Positions 1 to 8,451 of a stretch of 64,000 nt of DNA are shown piece by piece. A program made the translations under genes and the position numbers. Origin of the DNA: Marivivens sp. LCG002 (GTDB lineage Bacteria; Pseudomonadota; Alphaproteobacteria; Rhodobacterales; Rhodobacteraceae); the NCBI RefSeq assembly GCF_030264275.1, contig NZ_CP127165.1, positions 918,001 to 982,000 on the forward strand, in the 5' to 3' direction. The first letter of the stretch is position 1. Each line of letters starts with the position of its first letter. The notes under the pieces are model-generated. The model was not told the origin of the DNA, did no database searches, and worked only from the letters and a program-made list of their open reading frames with translations.

Positions 1-660
1 TTTGCCGAGCAGATGATCGCCATTCGCACCGCAGAAGCGACGGGCGGCGCGGATCGCAAAGAACTCAAATCCGAGCTTTTCTCTTCGGACTATCTGATCG
101 AGCGTCCCTTGCTTCAGGCGATGCGCCCCAATCCCAAGGGTGCGCCTGTGCTCCTGATCGACGAGATCGACCGCACGGATGAGCCGTTCGAAGCCTTCCT
201 GCTTGAGGCACTCTCGGATTTTCAGGTGACGATCCCCGAACTCGGCACGATCAAAGCGCCCGAGCCGCCGATCGTGATCCTCACGTCGAACCGCACGCGT
301 GAAGTGCATGACGCGCTCAAGCGCCGCTGTCTTTACCACTGGGTCGATTATCCCACCTTCGACCGAGAGCTTGAAATCCTTGCGGCCAAGGCCCCCGAGG
401 CACAGGAAACGCTCAGCCGCGAGGTCGTCGCCTTTGTCCAGAAGCTCCGCACCGAGGATCTGTTCAAGAAACCGGGTGTGGCCGAGACGATCGACTGGGC
501 GAAATGCCTTTTGGCTCTGGATGTCATCGACCTCTCGCCCGAAGTCATCGCAGACACTTTGGGCGCGATCTTGAAATATCAGGACGACATCTCCCGCATC
601 GAAGGGAGCGAGGCGCAGCGCCTGTTGAAAGAGGCACGTGCCGAGCTTGCCCCCGTATGA
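1..660 (+). CDS. coxD: MoxR-family AAA+ ATPase, CoxD-like (5' partial)
   Basis: This is the C-terminal part of a MoxR-type AAA+ ATPase. The frame is open to the first base of the window (FAEQ precedes the first internal Met), so the start lies upstream. Visible motifs are a Walker B box (LLIDEIDR), a sensor-1 region (ILTSNRTREV) and the R-rich segment DALKRRCLYHWVDYP typical of MoxR/CoxD proteins. In cox clusters CoxD works with the VWA protein CoxE in maturing the molybdenum hydroxylase active site; here the CoxE-like gene follows 33 bp downstream. The Walker A part is outside the window. The family call is firm; the CoxD role is inferred from the neighbours. Confidence 0.88.
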   Translation, partial: FAEQMIAIRTAEATGGADRKELKSELFSSDYLIERPLLQAMRPNPKGAPVLLIDEIDRTDEPFEAFLLEALSDFQVTIPELGTIKAPEPPIVILTSNRTREVHDALKRRCLYHWVDYPTFDRELEILAAKAPEAQETLSREVVAFVQKLRTEDLFKKPGVAETIDWAKCLLALDVIDLSPEVIADTLGAILKYQDDISRIEGSEAQRLLKEARAELAPV

Positions 661-693
661 GGGTCCAAAGAGGCATAGGGGATAGGGGACGCG

Positions 694-1953
694 ATGGCTG
701 AATACATCCCCCTGAACATTCCCGAAGACGGCAAGCTTGCGCACAACATTACCCATTTCGCCCGCGCGCTGCGAAAGGCGGGTCTCCCCGTGGGGCCCGG
801 CCGTGTGATCGACGCGATCCGCGCAGTCGAGGCGGCGGGGTTCACCGAAAAGATCGATTTTTACTGGACGCTCGAGGCCTGTTTCGTCTCGCGGCCTGAG
901 CACCGTGCCGTTTTTGGACAGGTTTTTCGGCTCTATTGGCGCGACCCGCGCTATCTGGAGCACATGATGTCGATGATGCTCCCCTCGGTGCGCGGTGTTC
1001 AGGAAGAGCGCAAAGCCAAGGCAGGGGAAAAGAGAGCCGCCGAAGCGCTTCTTGACGATCAGAACGTTCCGATGCCCAAGAAAGAGGACGAGGAAGACGA
1101 GAACGAAGAGGCGCTGATCGACATAGACGCCTCCAAGACCATCTCGACCGAAGAAAAGCTGCGCACGCTCGACTTTGAACAGATGTCCACCGCCGAAATG
1201 GCGGAGGCCAAGCGGATTCTGGCTCGGATGACATTACCCGTGCGTCCGATCAAGTCGCGCCGCACGATGGCGGGGCGCGGTGATCTTGCCGATTGGCGCG
1301 CCACCATGCGCAAAGCGCTCCGTCAGGGCGGCGAGATCATGGCGTTCGAAACGAAGAAGCGGCGCGAGCGGTATCCCAACCTTGTCGTGATCTGTGACAT
1401 TTCGGGGTCGATGAGCCAATATTCCCGCGCCGTGCTTCATTTCCTCCACGCGGTGTCGAACGCCAAAGGTCAGGGCTGGGCCAAGGTACATGCCTTTACC
1501 TTCGGCACGCGGCTGACCAACATCACCCGACACCTGCGCCAGCGCGATGTCGATGCCGCCCTTGCCGCTGCAGGGGCCGAGGCACAGGACTGGGAAGGCG
1601 GCACGCGGATCGGGGAATGCATCGACCGTTTCAACCGCGACTGGTCGCGCCGCGTTTTGGGGCAGGGGGCCGTTGTGATCCTCATCACCGATGGGCTTGA
1701 CCGCGACCCCGAAGGCGGGCTCGGCAAGGCGATGGAGCGGCTCTCGCTCTCGTCGCGGCAACTGATCTGGCTGAACCCGCTTTTGCGCTGGGAAGGCTTT
1801 GCCCCCAAGGCGCGCGGGATCAAAGAGATGCTGCCCCATGTGACGAGCTTCCGCGCTGGGCATAATATCGCTTCGCTTCAAGGGCTGTCCGAGGCAATCT
1901 ACAATCTTGGCGACACCGGCGAAAAGGCACGTCTGATGCGGCTCATCGAATAG
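694..1953 (+). CDS. coxE: VWA-domain protein, CoxE-like
   Basis: A 419-residue protein with an acidic linker (about residues 125-150, many E/D) and a C-terminal von Willebrand A domain. The MIDAS motif is DISGSMSQYS starting at Asp235, with a later DGLDRDPEGG loop. This matches CoxE/YehP-type VWA proteins, which pair with MoxR ATPases such as CoxD to mature molybdenum hydroxylases. It lies directly after the CoxD-like gene and before xdhC-type and molybdopterin-binding genes, so the four form a maturation set. No signal peptide is visible, so it should be cytoplasmic. Confidence 0.88.
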   Translation: MAEYIPLNIPEDGKLAHNITHFARALRKAGLPVGPGRVIDAIRAVEAAGFTEKIDFYWTLEACFVSRPEHRAVFGQVFRLYWRDPRYLEHMMSMMLPSVRGVQEERKAKAGEKRAAEALLDDQNVPMPKKEDEEDENEEALIDIDASKTISTEEKLRTLDFEQMSTAEMAEAKRILARMTLPVRPIKSRRTMAGRGDLADWRATMRKALRQGGEIMAFETKKRRERYPNLVVICDISGSMSQYSRAVLHFLHAVSNAKGQGWAKVHAFTFGTRLTNITRHLRQRDVDAALAAAGAEAQDWEGGTRIGECIDRFNRDWSRRVLGQGAVVILITDGLDRDPEGGLGKAMERLSLSSRQLIWLNPLLRWEGFAPKARGIKEMLPHVTSFRAGHNIASLQGLSEAIYNLGDTGEKARLMRLIE

Positions 1954-2019
1954 GTTTCCAGCGGTATCGGCTTGCAAGTCTTGCCGCGCATCATAGTTTG
2001 AACGGGGGAGGAGATTTCA

Positions 2020-2991
2020 ATGTCTCATACGATGGATTATCCTGCGCTCGCGCTCGAGTGGCACCGTTCGGGCCGTGGTGCGGTTCTGGCAACGGTGGTC
2101 GAGACTTGGGGCTCGGCGCCGCGCCCCGTCGGAAGCCAGCTCGTCATCGACCGCGATGGAGCGATGGAAGGTTCCGTTTCGGGCGGCTGTGTCGAAGGCG
2201 CCGTGATCACCGAAGCGATGGAAGCAATCGAGGACGGCAAATCCCGTCTTCTCGACTTCGGCGTTTCGGATGACGAGGCTTTTGCCGTGGGACTTGCCTG
2301 CGGCGGACGTATCCGCGTTCTGGTCGAGCCTGTGGGCGGCGTTCTTCCCGAAGCGCTTCTTGCCGAATTGGTCGAGGCGCGCGCCAAACGCCGCCAGATC
2401 GCCTATGTCGTAGACCTTCAGTCGGACAGCCGCAGACTTGCAGGGCGCGAGGAATTTGCCGACCGCTTCCGTCTTGATCGCTCGGGCGTCGAAGAGGACG
2501 GGCGCACCTTTGTGGCGATCCACAATCCCCCGCTTCGGATGGTGGTCGTGGGCGCGGTGCATATCGCCCAGCCCTTGGTCATGATGGCGCGGGCCTGCGG
2601 TTATGATCCGACGCTGATCGACCCGCGCCCCGTCTTCGGCTCGGAGGAACGCTTTACCGGATACCCGATCCTCGATGATTGGCCGGATGAGGCGCTCGCG
2701 GCGCATGGTCTTGACGCCCGAACCGCCGTTGTCACGCTGACCCATGATCCCAAGCTTGACGATCCCGCGATCAAGGTCGCGATCCGCTCCGAGTGTTTCT
2801 ATCTTGGTTGCCTTGGCTCCAAGCGCACCCACGCCAAGCGTGTCGAGCGTCTCGTTGCCGAAGGGTTCAATGAGGCGGAAATCGCCCGCATCCATGCGCC
2901 CGTCGGTCTCAATATCGGGGCGCTTTCGCCTGCCGAGATTGCGGTCAGCATCATGGCGCAGATCACCGAAACGCTTCGAGGGAAGAAATGA
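2020..2991 (+). CDS. XdhC/CoxF-family molybdenum cofactor maturation protein
   Basis: A 323-residue XdhC-family protein. The N-terminal XdhC part carries VLATVVETWGSAPRP and SVSGGCVEGAV; the C-terminal half is a Rossmann-like XdhC_C part (RMVVVGAVHIAQPL, then YLGCLGSKRTHAKR). XdhC proteins bind sulfurated Mo-cofactor and deliver it to xanthine-dehydrogenase-type enzymes. GGAGGAG lies upstream of the ATG. The stop overlaps the next start by 4 bp (ATGA), which indicates translational coupling. Its likely client is the coxSLM enzyme about 20 kb downstream, since no other Mo hydroxylase is in view. Confidence 0.88.
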   Translation: MSHTMDYPALALEWHRSGRGAVLATVVETWGSAPRPVGSQLVIDRDGAMEGSVSGGCVEGAVITEAMEAIEDGKSRLLDFGVSDDEAFAVGLACGGRIRVLVEPVGGVLPEALLAELVEARAKRRQIAYVVDLQSDSRRLAGREEFADRFRLDRSGVEEDGRTFVAIHNPPLRMVVVGAVHIAQPLVMMARACGYDPTLIDPRPVFGSEERFTGYPILDDWPDEALAAHGLDARTAVVTLTHDPKLDDPAIKVAIRSECFYLGCLGSKRTHAKRVERLVAEGFNEAEIARIHAPVGLNIGALSPAEIAVSIMAQITETLRGKK

Positions 2992-3968
2992 AATTCGGCC
3001 TCACCCCGATTGCCGAGTCCCAAGGCGCGATCCTTGCCCATTCTCTCAGGGGCGCAAGCCAGTCGCACAAGAAGGGCAAAGTGCTTGACGCGGCGGCTCT
3101 GGGGGATCTTGCCCGTGCGGGGCATGTGGAAATCACAACAGCGCGGCTCGAAGAGGGCGACCTTCACGAGGATGCCGCAGCGACCACGATAGCCGAGGCC
3201 GTCGCGGGCGAAGGGCTGCGACTGACCACGGCGACCACGGGCCGTGTAAATCTCTATGCAACGGGCGCGGGACTTGTTCTTGTGGAAGTCGCGGCGCTCG
3301 GGGCGCTCAACGCGATTGATCCTATGATCACGATCGCGACGGTCCCCAATTATCACCGCGCCGACGCCGACGGGCTTGTTGCGACGATCAAGATCATTTC
3401 CTATGCCGTGCGTCAAAGCGATGTCGAGCGCGCCGCCAAAGCCGCGCCCGCAGCGATCCGAGTGGTGCCGCCGAAAATCGGGACGGCCACCCTGATCGAG
3501 ACCACGACCGATGGCGAAGACCCTTCGCCCAAGGGACGTCACGCGATGATCGGACGGCTTGACCGTTTCGGCGTCCGGATGGACGAACGGGTGATCGTGC
3601 CCCATCGCAGCGCGGACATTGCCGAGGCAATCCGCTCAAGTCGCTCTGACCTTGTCATGATCCTCACCGCCTCGGCGACCTCCGATCCGCGTGATGTCGC
3701 GCCCGACGCCGTGCGCTTGGCTGGCGGGACGGTGACGCGGTTCGGCATGCCTGTCGATCCCGGGAACCTGCTCTTTCTGGGCGCACAGGGGGGACGGCCC
3801 GTGATCGGGCTTCCCGGATGTGCGCGCTCGATTGCCCTGAACGGCGCGGATTGGGTGCTTGAGCGGGTGCTCTGCGGGATCGAGGTAAGCCACGCGGACA
3901 TCGCCGCAATGGGGGTCGGCGGGCTGCTCAAGGAAATCCCGACAAGACCCGCCCCGCGCGAGGGTTAA
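2988..3968 (+). CDS. Molybdopterin-binding (MoaB/MoeA-like) protein
   Basis: A 326-residue protein with an N-terminal part starting MKFGLTPIAESQGAILAHS and a C-terminal MoCF-biosynthesis fold (DLVMILTASATSDPRDVAPDA, then MPVDPGNLLFLG and GRPVIGLPGCARS). Such proteins commonly sit in cox and xdh loci and are predicted to bind molybdopterin or nucleotidyl-transfer intermediates; I cannot assign a specific step. The ATG overlaps the xdhC stop by 4 bp. The 3' end overlaps the convergent apbE gene by 4 bp. Confidence 0.82.
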   Translation: MKFGLTPIAESQGAILAHSLRGASQSHKKGKVLDAAALGDLARAGHVEITTARLEEGDLHEDAAATTIAEAVAGEGLRLTTATTGRVNLYATGAGLVLVEVAALGALNAIDPMITIATVPNYHRADADGLVATIKIISYAVRQSDVERAAKAAPAAIRVVPPKIGTATLIETTTDGEDPSPKGRHAMIGRLDRFGVRMDERVIVPHRSADIAEAIRSSRSDLVMILTASATSDPRDVAPDAVRLAGGTVTRFGMPVDPGNLLFLGAQGGRPVIGLPGCARSIALNGADWVLERVLCGIEVSHADIAAMGVGGLLKEIPTRPAPREG

Positions 3969-4849
3969 AGGCTCCGTAGATTGCCCGTCAGGTCCACGAG
4001 GCGGATGGAAACAGGCGCCCCGAGACGGGCAGCGATCCCGCGCACTTGGTTCAGCGTGGCAAAACAGAGCGCGGTCGAAAGCCCATCGGCAACGGCTGCT
4101 CGCTCTGCAATCACACTCACCGTGGACCAGCTCGGCACAGCGGAAACGCCCCTCGGATCAAGGATATGCGCGGCGCCCGTCGCAAGCCGCATGGCCGCAG
4201 GGCTTGAGGTTGCGACTGCTCGATCGGTGAGCGAAATCATCCCGACACGGCCAAAGGACGGGTCTTCGATCCCGAGCCGCCAAGGCCCCGACAACGCGCG
4301 ATATTCCCCGATATTGACAAGCGAGCGTTCCAACCCGTGGGCCCGCAAAACGGAGATCACGCGGTCGGTCGAATAGCCTTGGGCGATCCCGTTCAGCGTC
4401 AGGGCTTGCCCCGCACCGAGTTGCACGCGGGTTTCGTCGAAGCGGACCCGATCAAAGCCGATGGAGGAACGGGCGCTTTGGGTGTTTTCGCCGTTCGCAT
4501 GGGCTTGCCAGAGGTGCTGGACGGTCGGATCGAAACGTCCTTCCGTCGCACGATAGAGTTTCGCCGACAAAGCCAGAATTTCGAGCATCGCGGCACTGGG
4601 GCGTTCAAGCCTGCCTTGGCTGTTGAGACGGCGCAATTCCGAGGTCGGGTCATAAAGACTGAAGGCCTTTTCCATCGCTTCGATCTCGGCCCAAACGGCA
4701 TCGAGCGCGGGGCCTGTCACATGCGCAGGTCCGTCGAGCGTGAGGGACACCTCGGCTCCGAAGGCCACGCGCTTTTGCGTGGCGCGCAGGTTCGACGGCA
4801 TCAAACTGGCCGCTGCGAAAATCTGGAGCGCGCGTCTTCGGGAAATCAT
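3965..4849 (-). CDS. apbE: ApbE-family FAD:protein FMN transferase
   Basis: ApbE attaches FMN covalently to a Thr of extracytoplasmic flavoproteins. The start at 4849 overlaps the stop of the NosR-like gene in an ATGA, and gives a 294-residue product starting MISRRRALQIF, a Tat-like or lipoprotein-like leader. Family signatures are LVNIGE, LTLNGIAQGYSTDRV, HILDPRG and ADGLSTALCF. A further upstream in-frame ATG (4891) would overlap the NosR-like gene and prefix a non-signal sequence, so it is rejected. The tight coupling points to the NosR-like protein as its substrate, as with NosX/NirX partners of NosR. Confidence 0.9.
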   Translation of the reverse strand: MISRRRALQIFAAASLMPSNLRATQKRVAFGAEVSLTLDGPAHVTGPALDAVWAEIEAMEKAFSLYDPTSELRRLNSQGRLERPSAAMLEILALSAKLYRATEGRFDPTVQHLWQAHANGENTQSARSSIGFDRVRFDETRVQLGAGQALTLNGIAQGYSTDRVISVLRAHGLERSLVNIGEYRALSGPWRLGIEDPSFGRVGMISLTDRAVATSSPAAMRLATGAAHILDPRGVSAVPSWSTVSVIAERAAVADGLSTALCFATLNQVRGIAARLGAPVSIRLVDLTGNLRSL

Positions 4850-6912
4850 GTGCGGGCCTCTTTCTTGGCAGCAAGGATCAGCGGAACACATTGCGCTTTA
4901 TCGTCGAAGATCTGGACGCAATCGAGACATTGGAAACATTCGGAATAGGCCACTTTGCCTGACTTGTTGATTGCGCCATAGTTGCATTTCACTTTGCAAA
5001 GCTGACAGGGCGTGCCGCAGGCCTTGCGCCTGTCGATCCAGTCGCGTGTTCGGAAGAGACCCATAATCGCCATGAACGCTCCGAGCGGGCAGACATAGCG
5101 GCAAAAGCCCTTGAACACGGATGTGGCCAGCACCAGCCAGAACACGGCGTAAACCACGTAATACCAATCGCGCACGAAAAAGACCGAGATCGCGGTCTTG
5201 AAGGGTTCAAGCTCTGCCGCAACAACGAGGTTCTCGGGGGTGATGAGCGCGGTTGCCGCAAGACCGAGAAGCGCGATGTATTTCAGCCCCTTGAGCCTCT
5301 GGTCGATCCGTTCGGGAATCCTGATTTGCGGGATTTTCAAGAGACGGCCGAGGTGATGGGCAAATTCCTGAAGAGCGCCGAACGGACAAAGCCAACCACA
5401 GAACAGACCGCGCCCCCAAAACACGAAACCGATGGCCGCGGCGCCCCAAATCAGGAGCGAGAACGGGTCATACAGCAGAAATTCGAGGCTTTGCTTCCAA
5501 ACCAGAGCCTGAAGCGTGCCGAGCACGGTGACGACCGACAACTGTCCTTGGCCCCACCAACCGACAAAGACGGTGACAAAGCCGAGAATGATGAGCCGAT
5601 ACTTGGTCAGAGTGGCTTTGCGCGCCACCCAATGCATGTTGGGACCGACAAGCCAGAACAAACCCCCAAGGAAAATGAGCCCGATGATAAGATCGACAGC
5701 ACGGTTGCGGACGGCTTCGAAGAGCGGCGAGACGGGTTTGATCTCTGCTTCGGTTATATAGAGCGTGGGGTCGGTGCCGATCTCGACCGAGAAACTCGTG
5801 GTGCCGATCTCGGGCTGGAACATGCCGCGCGCCCGCAGGGCATCGATGCCAAGCGTCCATGGCCGCGACGGATTAAAGCCGAGCCGTCGATCCGTGCGCA
5901 GGATCATGGCGACGCCTTCGGGGAAGTCGGGCACAAGTTCCACGTTCAAGTCGGCGTCACGCAGCGCAACAGGAAGTCCGTCTTGCGAGGCGGAAATCCA
6001 GTCGGGCGATGTATTGCGGATGAAATCCGCATCCACAAGCCCGTGACGTCCCGTCTCCAAAAGCAGGAAGGGTTCCGCAAAGGGGGTCAGTTCGAGAAAG
6101 CGGTCGAGCTGCTCTTGGGTGAACGCGGTCAGCACCGAGCGCGCCACCGCAGGCGAGCCGATGTCGATCACCCAAAGATCAAGAAAGATACCGTTCGGGT
6201 CCTCTTTCGCGATCGGGTCCTCATTGGCCCATCTTGTGCCCGCAAAGGCTGCGTCGACCTCTGCATTGGTGACGGTCAGGCGCGCGATAAGCCCCCGTTT
6301 TTCGAGTTCGTCAAAGCCAAGCGGTTCGGTCAGCGCGAAATTGGGTGAGGCAGGCGGCGCGGATGCGATCCCCGCGAGCCTTTCGCGGGCCACTTTACGG
6401 GTCGCAGCAAGGATCGACTCGTGTGCGATGCGCACACTTGCCGTCGCTTTGGTCACGCCGTCGAGATAGACAAGCGAGGACCCCGCCGAGCCGTCGCCGT
6501 ATGGGGTTCCGACCACCATGGTCTGGGAAATCGAAAGACCTCGGTATTGTTCGAGAAACTGGCGAAGGGGGGCTTCGCCCAACCCCGAGACGAAAATCGG
6601 TTCATGGTGATCGATCAGACGCACGTCGATGAAGCGACCCTCAAGGTCCACCGCCACAAAGAGATTGATCGGCACGCCCGCAAATCCGGGAAGAGGGGCC
6701 ATTTCACCCGTTTCAAAGACATAGCCCGCAAGCGAGCCGCCTGAATTCTGAAGCTCCCAGACGCCGTCATCGGTCAGGCGCTCGCCCAGAGCCATCGGCG
6801 CGATTACGAAGTCCTGCATCGCTTCGCGGGTCAGGATTTCGGCGCTCGACCCTTTGGGAAAAAGGGCAAGCATCAGGAGCGACGACAAAAGGGCGAGGGC
6901 ACGGAACAACAT
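4846..6912 (-). CDS. NosR/NirI-like membrane flavoprotein with Fe-S clusters
   Basis: About 688 residues. There is an N-terminal signal (MLFRALALLSSLLMLALFP), then a periplasmic FMN-binding domain with a flavinylation-type motif (DGVTKATAS), a long periplasmic region and several membrane helices. Two CxxxCP polyferredoxin motifs follow (CGWLCPFGA and CRYVCPLGA), then a C-terminal Cys-rich ferredoxin part (CGTPCQLCKVKC and CFQCLDC). This is the NosR layout. NosR normally feeds electrons to nitrous oxide reductase, but no nosZ or other nos gene is in the window. Its neighbours are quinoprotein genes, so a redox role for periplasmic alcohol oxidation is possible but unproven. An alternative start at 6948 adds a Cys-rich stretch that looks non-native. 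Confidence 0.85.
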   Translation of the reverse strand: MLFRALALLSSLLMLALFPKGSSAEILTREAMQDFVIAPMALGERLTDDGVWELQNSGGSLAGYVFETGEMAPLPGFAGVPINLFVAVDLEGRFIDVRLIDHHEPIFVSGLGEAPLRQFLEQYRGLSISQTMVVGTPYGDGSAGSSLVYLDGVTKATASVRIAHESILAATRKVARERLAGIASAPPASPNFALTEPLGFDELEKRGLIARLTVTNAEVDAAFAGTRWANEDPIAKEDPNGIFLDLWVIDIGSPAVARSVLTAFTQEQLDRFLELTPFAEPFLLLETGRHGLVDADFIRNTSPDWISASQDGLPVALRDADLNVELVPDFPEGVAMILRTDRRLGFNPSRPWTLGIDALRARGMFQPEIGTTSFSVEIGTDPTLYITEAEIKPVSPLFEAVRNRAVDLIIGLIFLGGLFWLVGPNMHWVARKATLTKYRLIILGFVTVFVGWWGQGQLSVVTVLGTLQALVWKQSLEFLLYDPFSLLIWGAAAIGFVFWGRGLFCGWLCPFGALQEFAHHLGRLLKIPQIRIPERIDQRLKGLKYIALLGLAATALITPENLVVAAELEPFKTAISVFFVRDWYYVVYAVFWLVLATSVFKGFCRYVCPLGAFMAIMGLFRTRDWIDRRKACGTPCQLCKVKCNYGAINKSGKVAYSECFQCLDCVQIFDDKAQCVPLILAAKKEART

Positions 6913-6956
6913 GCGCCGACAGTAATACCGACACGCAACGCAACACATAAGACAAA

Positions 6957-7020
6957 GGTCTCAAGGCCCGCCTGGGACCATTGACTTGACGCTTGATGCT
7001 CTTGAAACCTTGGTCCAAGG
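6957..7020 (+). promoter_or_regulatory. Candidate operator region upstream of ABC permease
   Basis: This holds an imperfect inverted repeat GGTCTCA (6957-6963) / TGGGACC (6973-6979) and a perfect palindrome CCTTGGTCCAAGG (7008-7020). The right arm of the palindrome runs into the ribosome-binding sequence of the permease gene (AAGGAG, 7017-7022). It resembles the GGTCGYA motif family found elsewhere in this island. A regulatory function is inferred. Confidence 0.4.
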
Positions 7021-7028
7021 AGAGAGCC

Positions 7029-7799
7029 ATGTCCAACGCAGAAAACCAGAGCCGCTCGTCACGGGGCGCGGTGTTTATCGCCTCGCTTCTGGCGATGTTT
7101 TTCCTCTGGATCGCGCTCTCTTGGGGCATGGGCCGCCCCAACGTTCTTCCTATGCCGTGGGAGGTCTGGCGCGTGGTGCTCAAAGAGGCGGCAAGCGGGC
7201 GTCTTTTCGACCATACGCTGGTTACGCTTTTTCGGGTGACTGCGGCCTTCGGGCTGTCGATGGCGCTCGGGCTGGTGATCGGGGTTTCGCTCGGGCTTTT
7301 GCCGCGCTTGAACCGTTTTGCCGAGCCTTGGGTCGTCCTAGCCCAGAACATGCCTGCTTTGGTGGTGATTGTGCTGTGTTACCTGTGGTTCGGGCTCAAT
7401 GACCTTGCCGCGATCCTTGCGGTATCGTTCAACAAAACCGCGCTCGTCGTCGTGACCCTGCGCGAGGGGACACGCGCGCTTGATCGTCATGTCTCGGAAA
7501 TGGCGTCGGTCTTCGGTATGTCCGCATCCGCGCGCGTGCGTCATGTGATCCTTCCCCAACTTGCGCCCTATATCGCCGCAAGCGCCCGCAACGGGCTTGC
7601 CATTATCTGGAAGTTGGTTCTGGTGGTCGAGTTTCTAGGGCGCGGCGATGGAGTGGGGTTCCAGATCCATCTCAACTTCCAGATGTTCGATGTGACAGCG
7701 GTCCTTGCCTATTCACTGACCTTTATCGCCCTGATGCTTTGTATCGAATACCTTGTTATCCAGCCTTTGGAGGCCCGAGCGAGACGTTGGCGGCGTTGA
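7029..7799 (+). CDS. NitT/TauT-type ABC transporter permease
   Basis: A 256-residue inner-membrane permease of the SsuC/TauC type. It has about six hydrophobic helices and an EAA loop (EMASVFGMSASARVRHVILPQLAPY, about residues 155-180). The start at 7029 is chosen because AAGGAGAG lies just upstream; the earlier ATG at 6993 precedes the ribosome-binding site. Its matching binding protein and ATPase genes are not adjacent but lie at 14678-16311, beyond the sensor genes and PQQ dehydrogenase. The substrate is unknown; a nutrient linked to quinoprotein function is possible from context only. Confidence 0.85.
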   Translation: MSNAENQSRSSRGAVFIASLLAMFFLWIALSWGMGRPNVLPMPWEVWRVVLKEAASGRLFDHTLVTLFRVTAAFGLSMALGLVIGVSLGLLPRLNRFAEPWVVLAQNMPALVVIVLCYLWFGLNDLAAILAVSFNKTALVVVTLREGTRALDRHVSEMASVFGMSASARVRHVILPQLAPYIAASARNGLAIIWKLVLVVEFLGRGDGVGFQIHLNFQMFDVTAVLAYSLTFIALMLCIEYLVIQPLEARARRWRR

Positions 7800-7800
7800 C

Positions 7801-7845
7801 CGCGACAAAGGTCTCTTGCACCAAAGTCGCTTGAACCAAGGTCCA
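7801..7845 (+). repeat. Three tandem imperfect 15-bp repeats (operator candidate)
   Basis: Units are at 7801-7815, 7816-7830 and 7831-7845. The last two read TTGCACCAAAGTCGC and TTGAACCAAGGTCCA; the first is more degenerate. The consensus TTGAACCAAGGTCGC also occurs exactly at 21098-21112 before the cytochrome gene. The repeats lie between the permease and the DUF1097 gene and are likely part of the island's regulatory motif set. Confidence 0.5.
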
Positions 7846-7920
7846 ATTCTCCCGTTGGTTGCAAGTTTCTAAGCTCCCGTCACCTGCTCGAAGAAGCGGG
7901 GAAGGTAATGGGAGGAAAAC

Positions 7921-8418
7921 ATGAACCTTATCAATGCACTTGCGATTTCTATCGGCGTTCTTGCCGCTGTGGCCACTTGGCTGTGTCTGGGGACGGGTTT
8001 CGGGCTTCAGGTCTGGGCGCTCTTTATCGGTTGGGGAAGTTTTTACCATACGGGCGGCAAGACCGACGGCCTCACCAAATCTGCCGTGAACCATATCTGG
8101 GGCGCTCTTGTCGCCTCAGTGGCTTTGATCGTCGTCGGCACGGTCGCAGGAAGCGTCGTCGTGACATCCATCATCGTCGGGGTCTCGGTGGTCGTGCTTG
8201 TTCTCGGCGCACATCTGCCGCTCTTGGCGACAATTCCTGCAGCGGTTTACGGCTATGCCTCGACCGCAGCTTTTGCCTTGCTCACAGGCGTTGCGATCGG
8301 CGAGCCTGCCGCGATGCTCAAGGCGGCGGGTATGATCGTGCTCTCGCTCATCATCGGCAATATCTTCGGTCTGGTCTCCGAGAAGGGCGCAGGCGCGCTC
8401 GTCAAATCGGACAGCTGA
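7921..8418 (+). CDS. DUF1097 family membrane protein
   Basis: A 165-residue, very hydrophobic protein with about five membrane helices. It starts MNLINALAISIGVLAAVATWL and contains WALFIGWGSFYHTGG and VNHIWGALVAS, which are features of DUF1097 inner-membrane proteins. GGGAGG lies 8 bases before the ATG. It is convergent with the hybrid kinase gene and follows the ABC permease behind a repeat cluster. DUF1097 proteins have no settled function; co-localisation with alcohol dehydrogenase genes suggests a transport or envelope role, as inference only. Confidence 0.75.
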   Translation: MNLINALAISIGVLAAVATWLCLGTGFGLQVWALFIGWGSFYHTGGKTDGLTKSAVNHIWGALVASVALIVVGTVAGSVVVTSIIVGVSVVVLVLGAHLPLLATIPAAVYGYASTAAFALLTGVAIGEPAAMLKAAGMIVLSLIIGNIFGLVSEKGAGALVKSDS

Positions 8419-8428
8419 TCAAAGTCCC

Positions 8429-8451
8429 GAGGGGCGGCGCGTTCGCCCCTC
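8429..8451. terminator. Possible convergent hairpin
   Basis: Arms GAGGGGCG (8429-8436) and CGCCCCTC (8444-8451) flank a 7-base loop between the convergent DUF1097 and kinase genes and touch the kinase stop codon. There is no clear T-run, so termination is uncertain. Confidence 0.3.

Noticed and set aside
4846-6912. Denitrification (nos) cluster
   Set aside because: Only a NosR-like gene and apbE are present; no nosZ, nosD, nosF, nosY or nosL is in the window.
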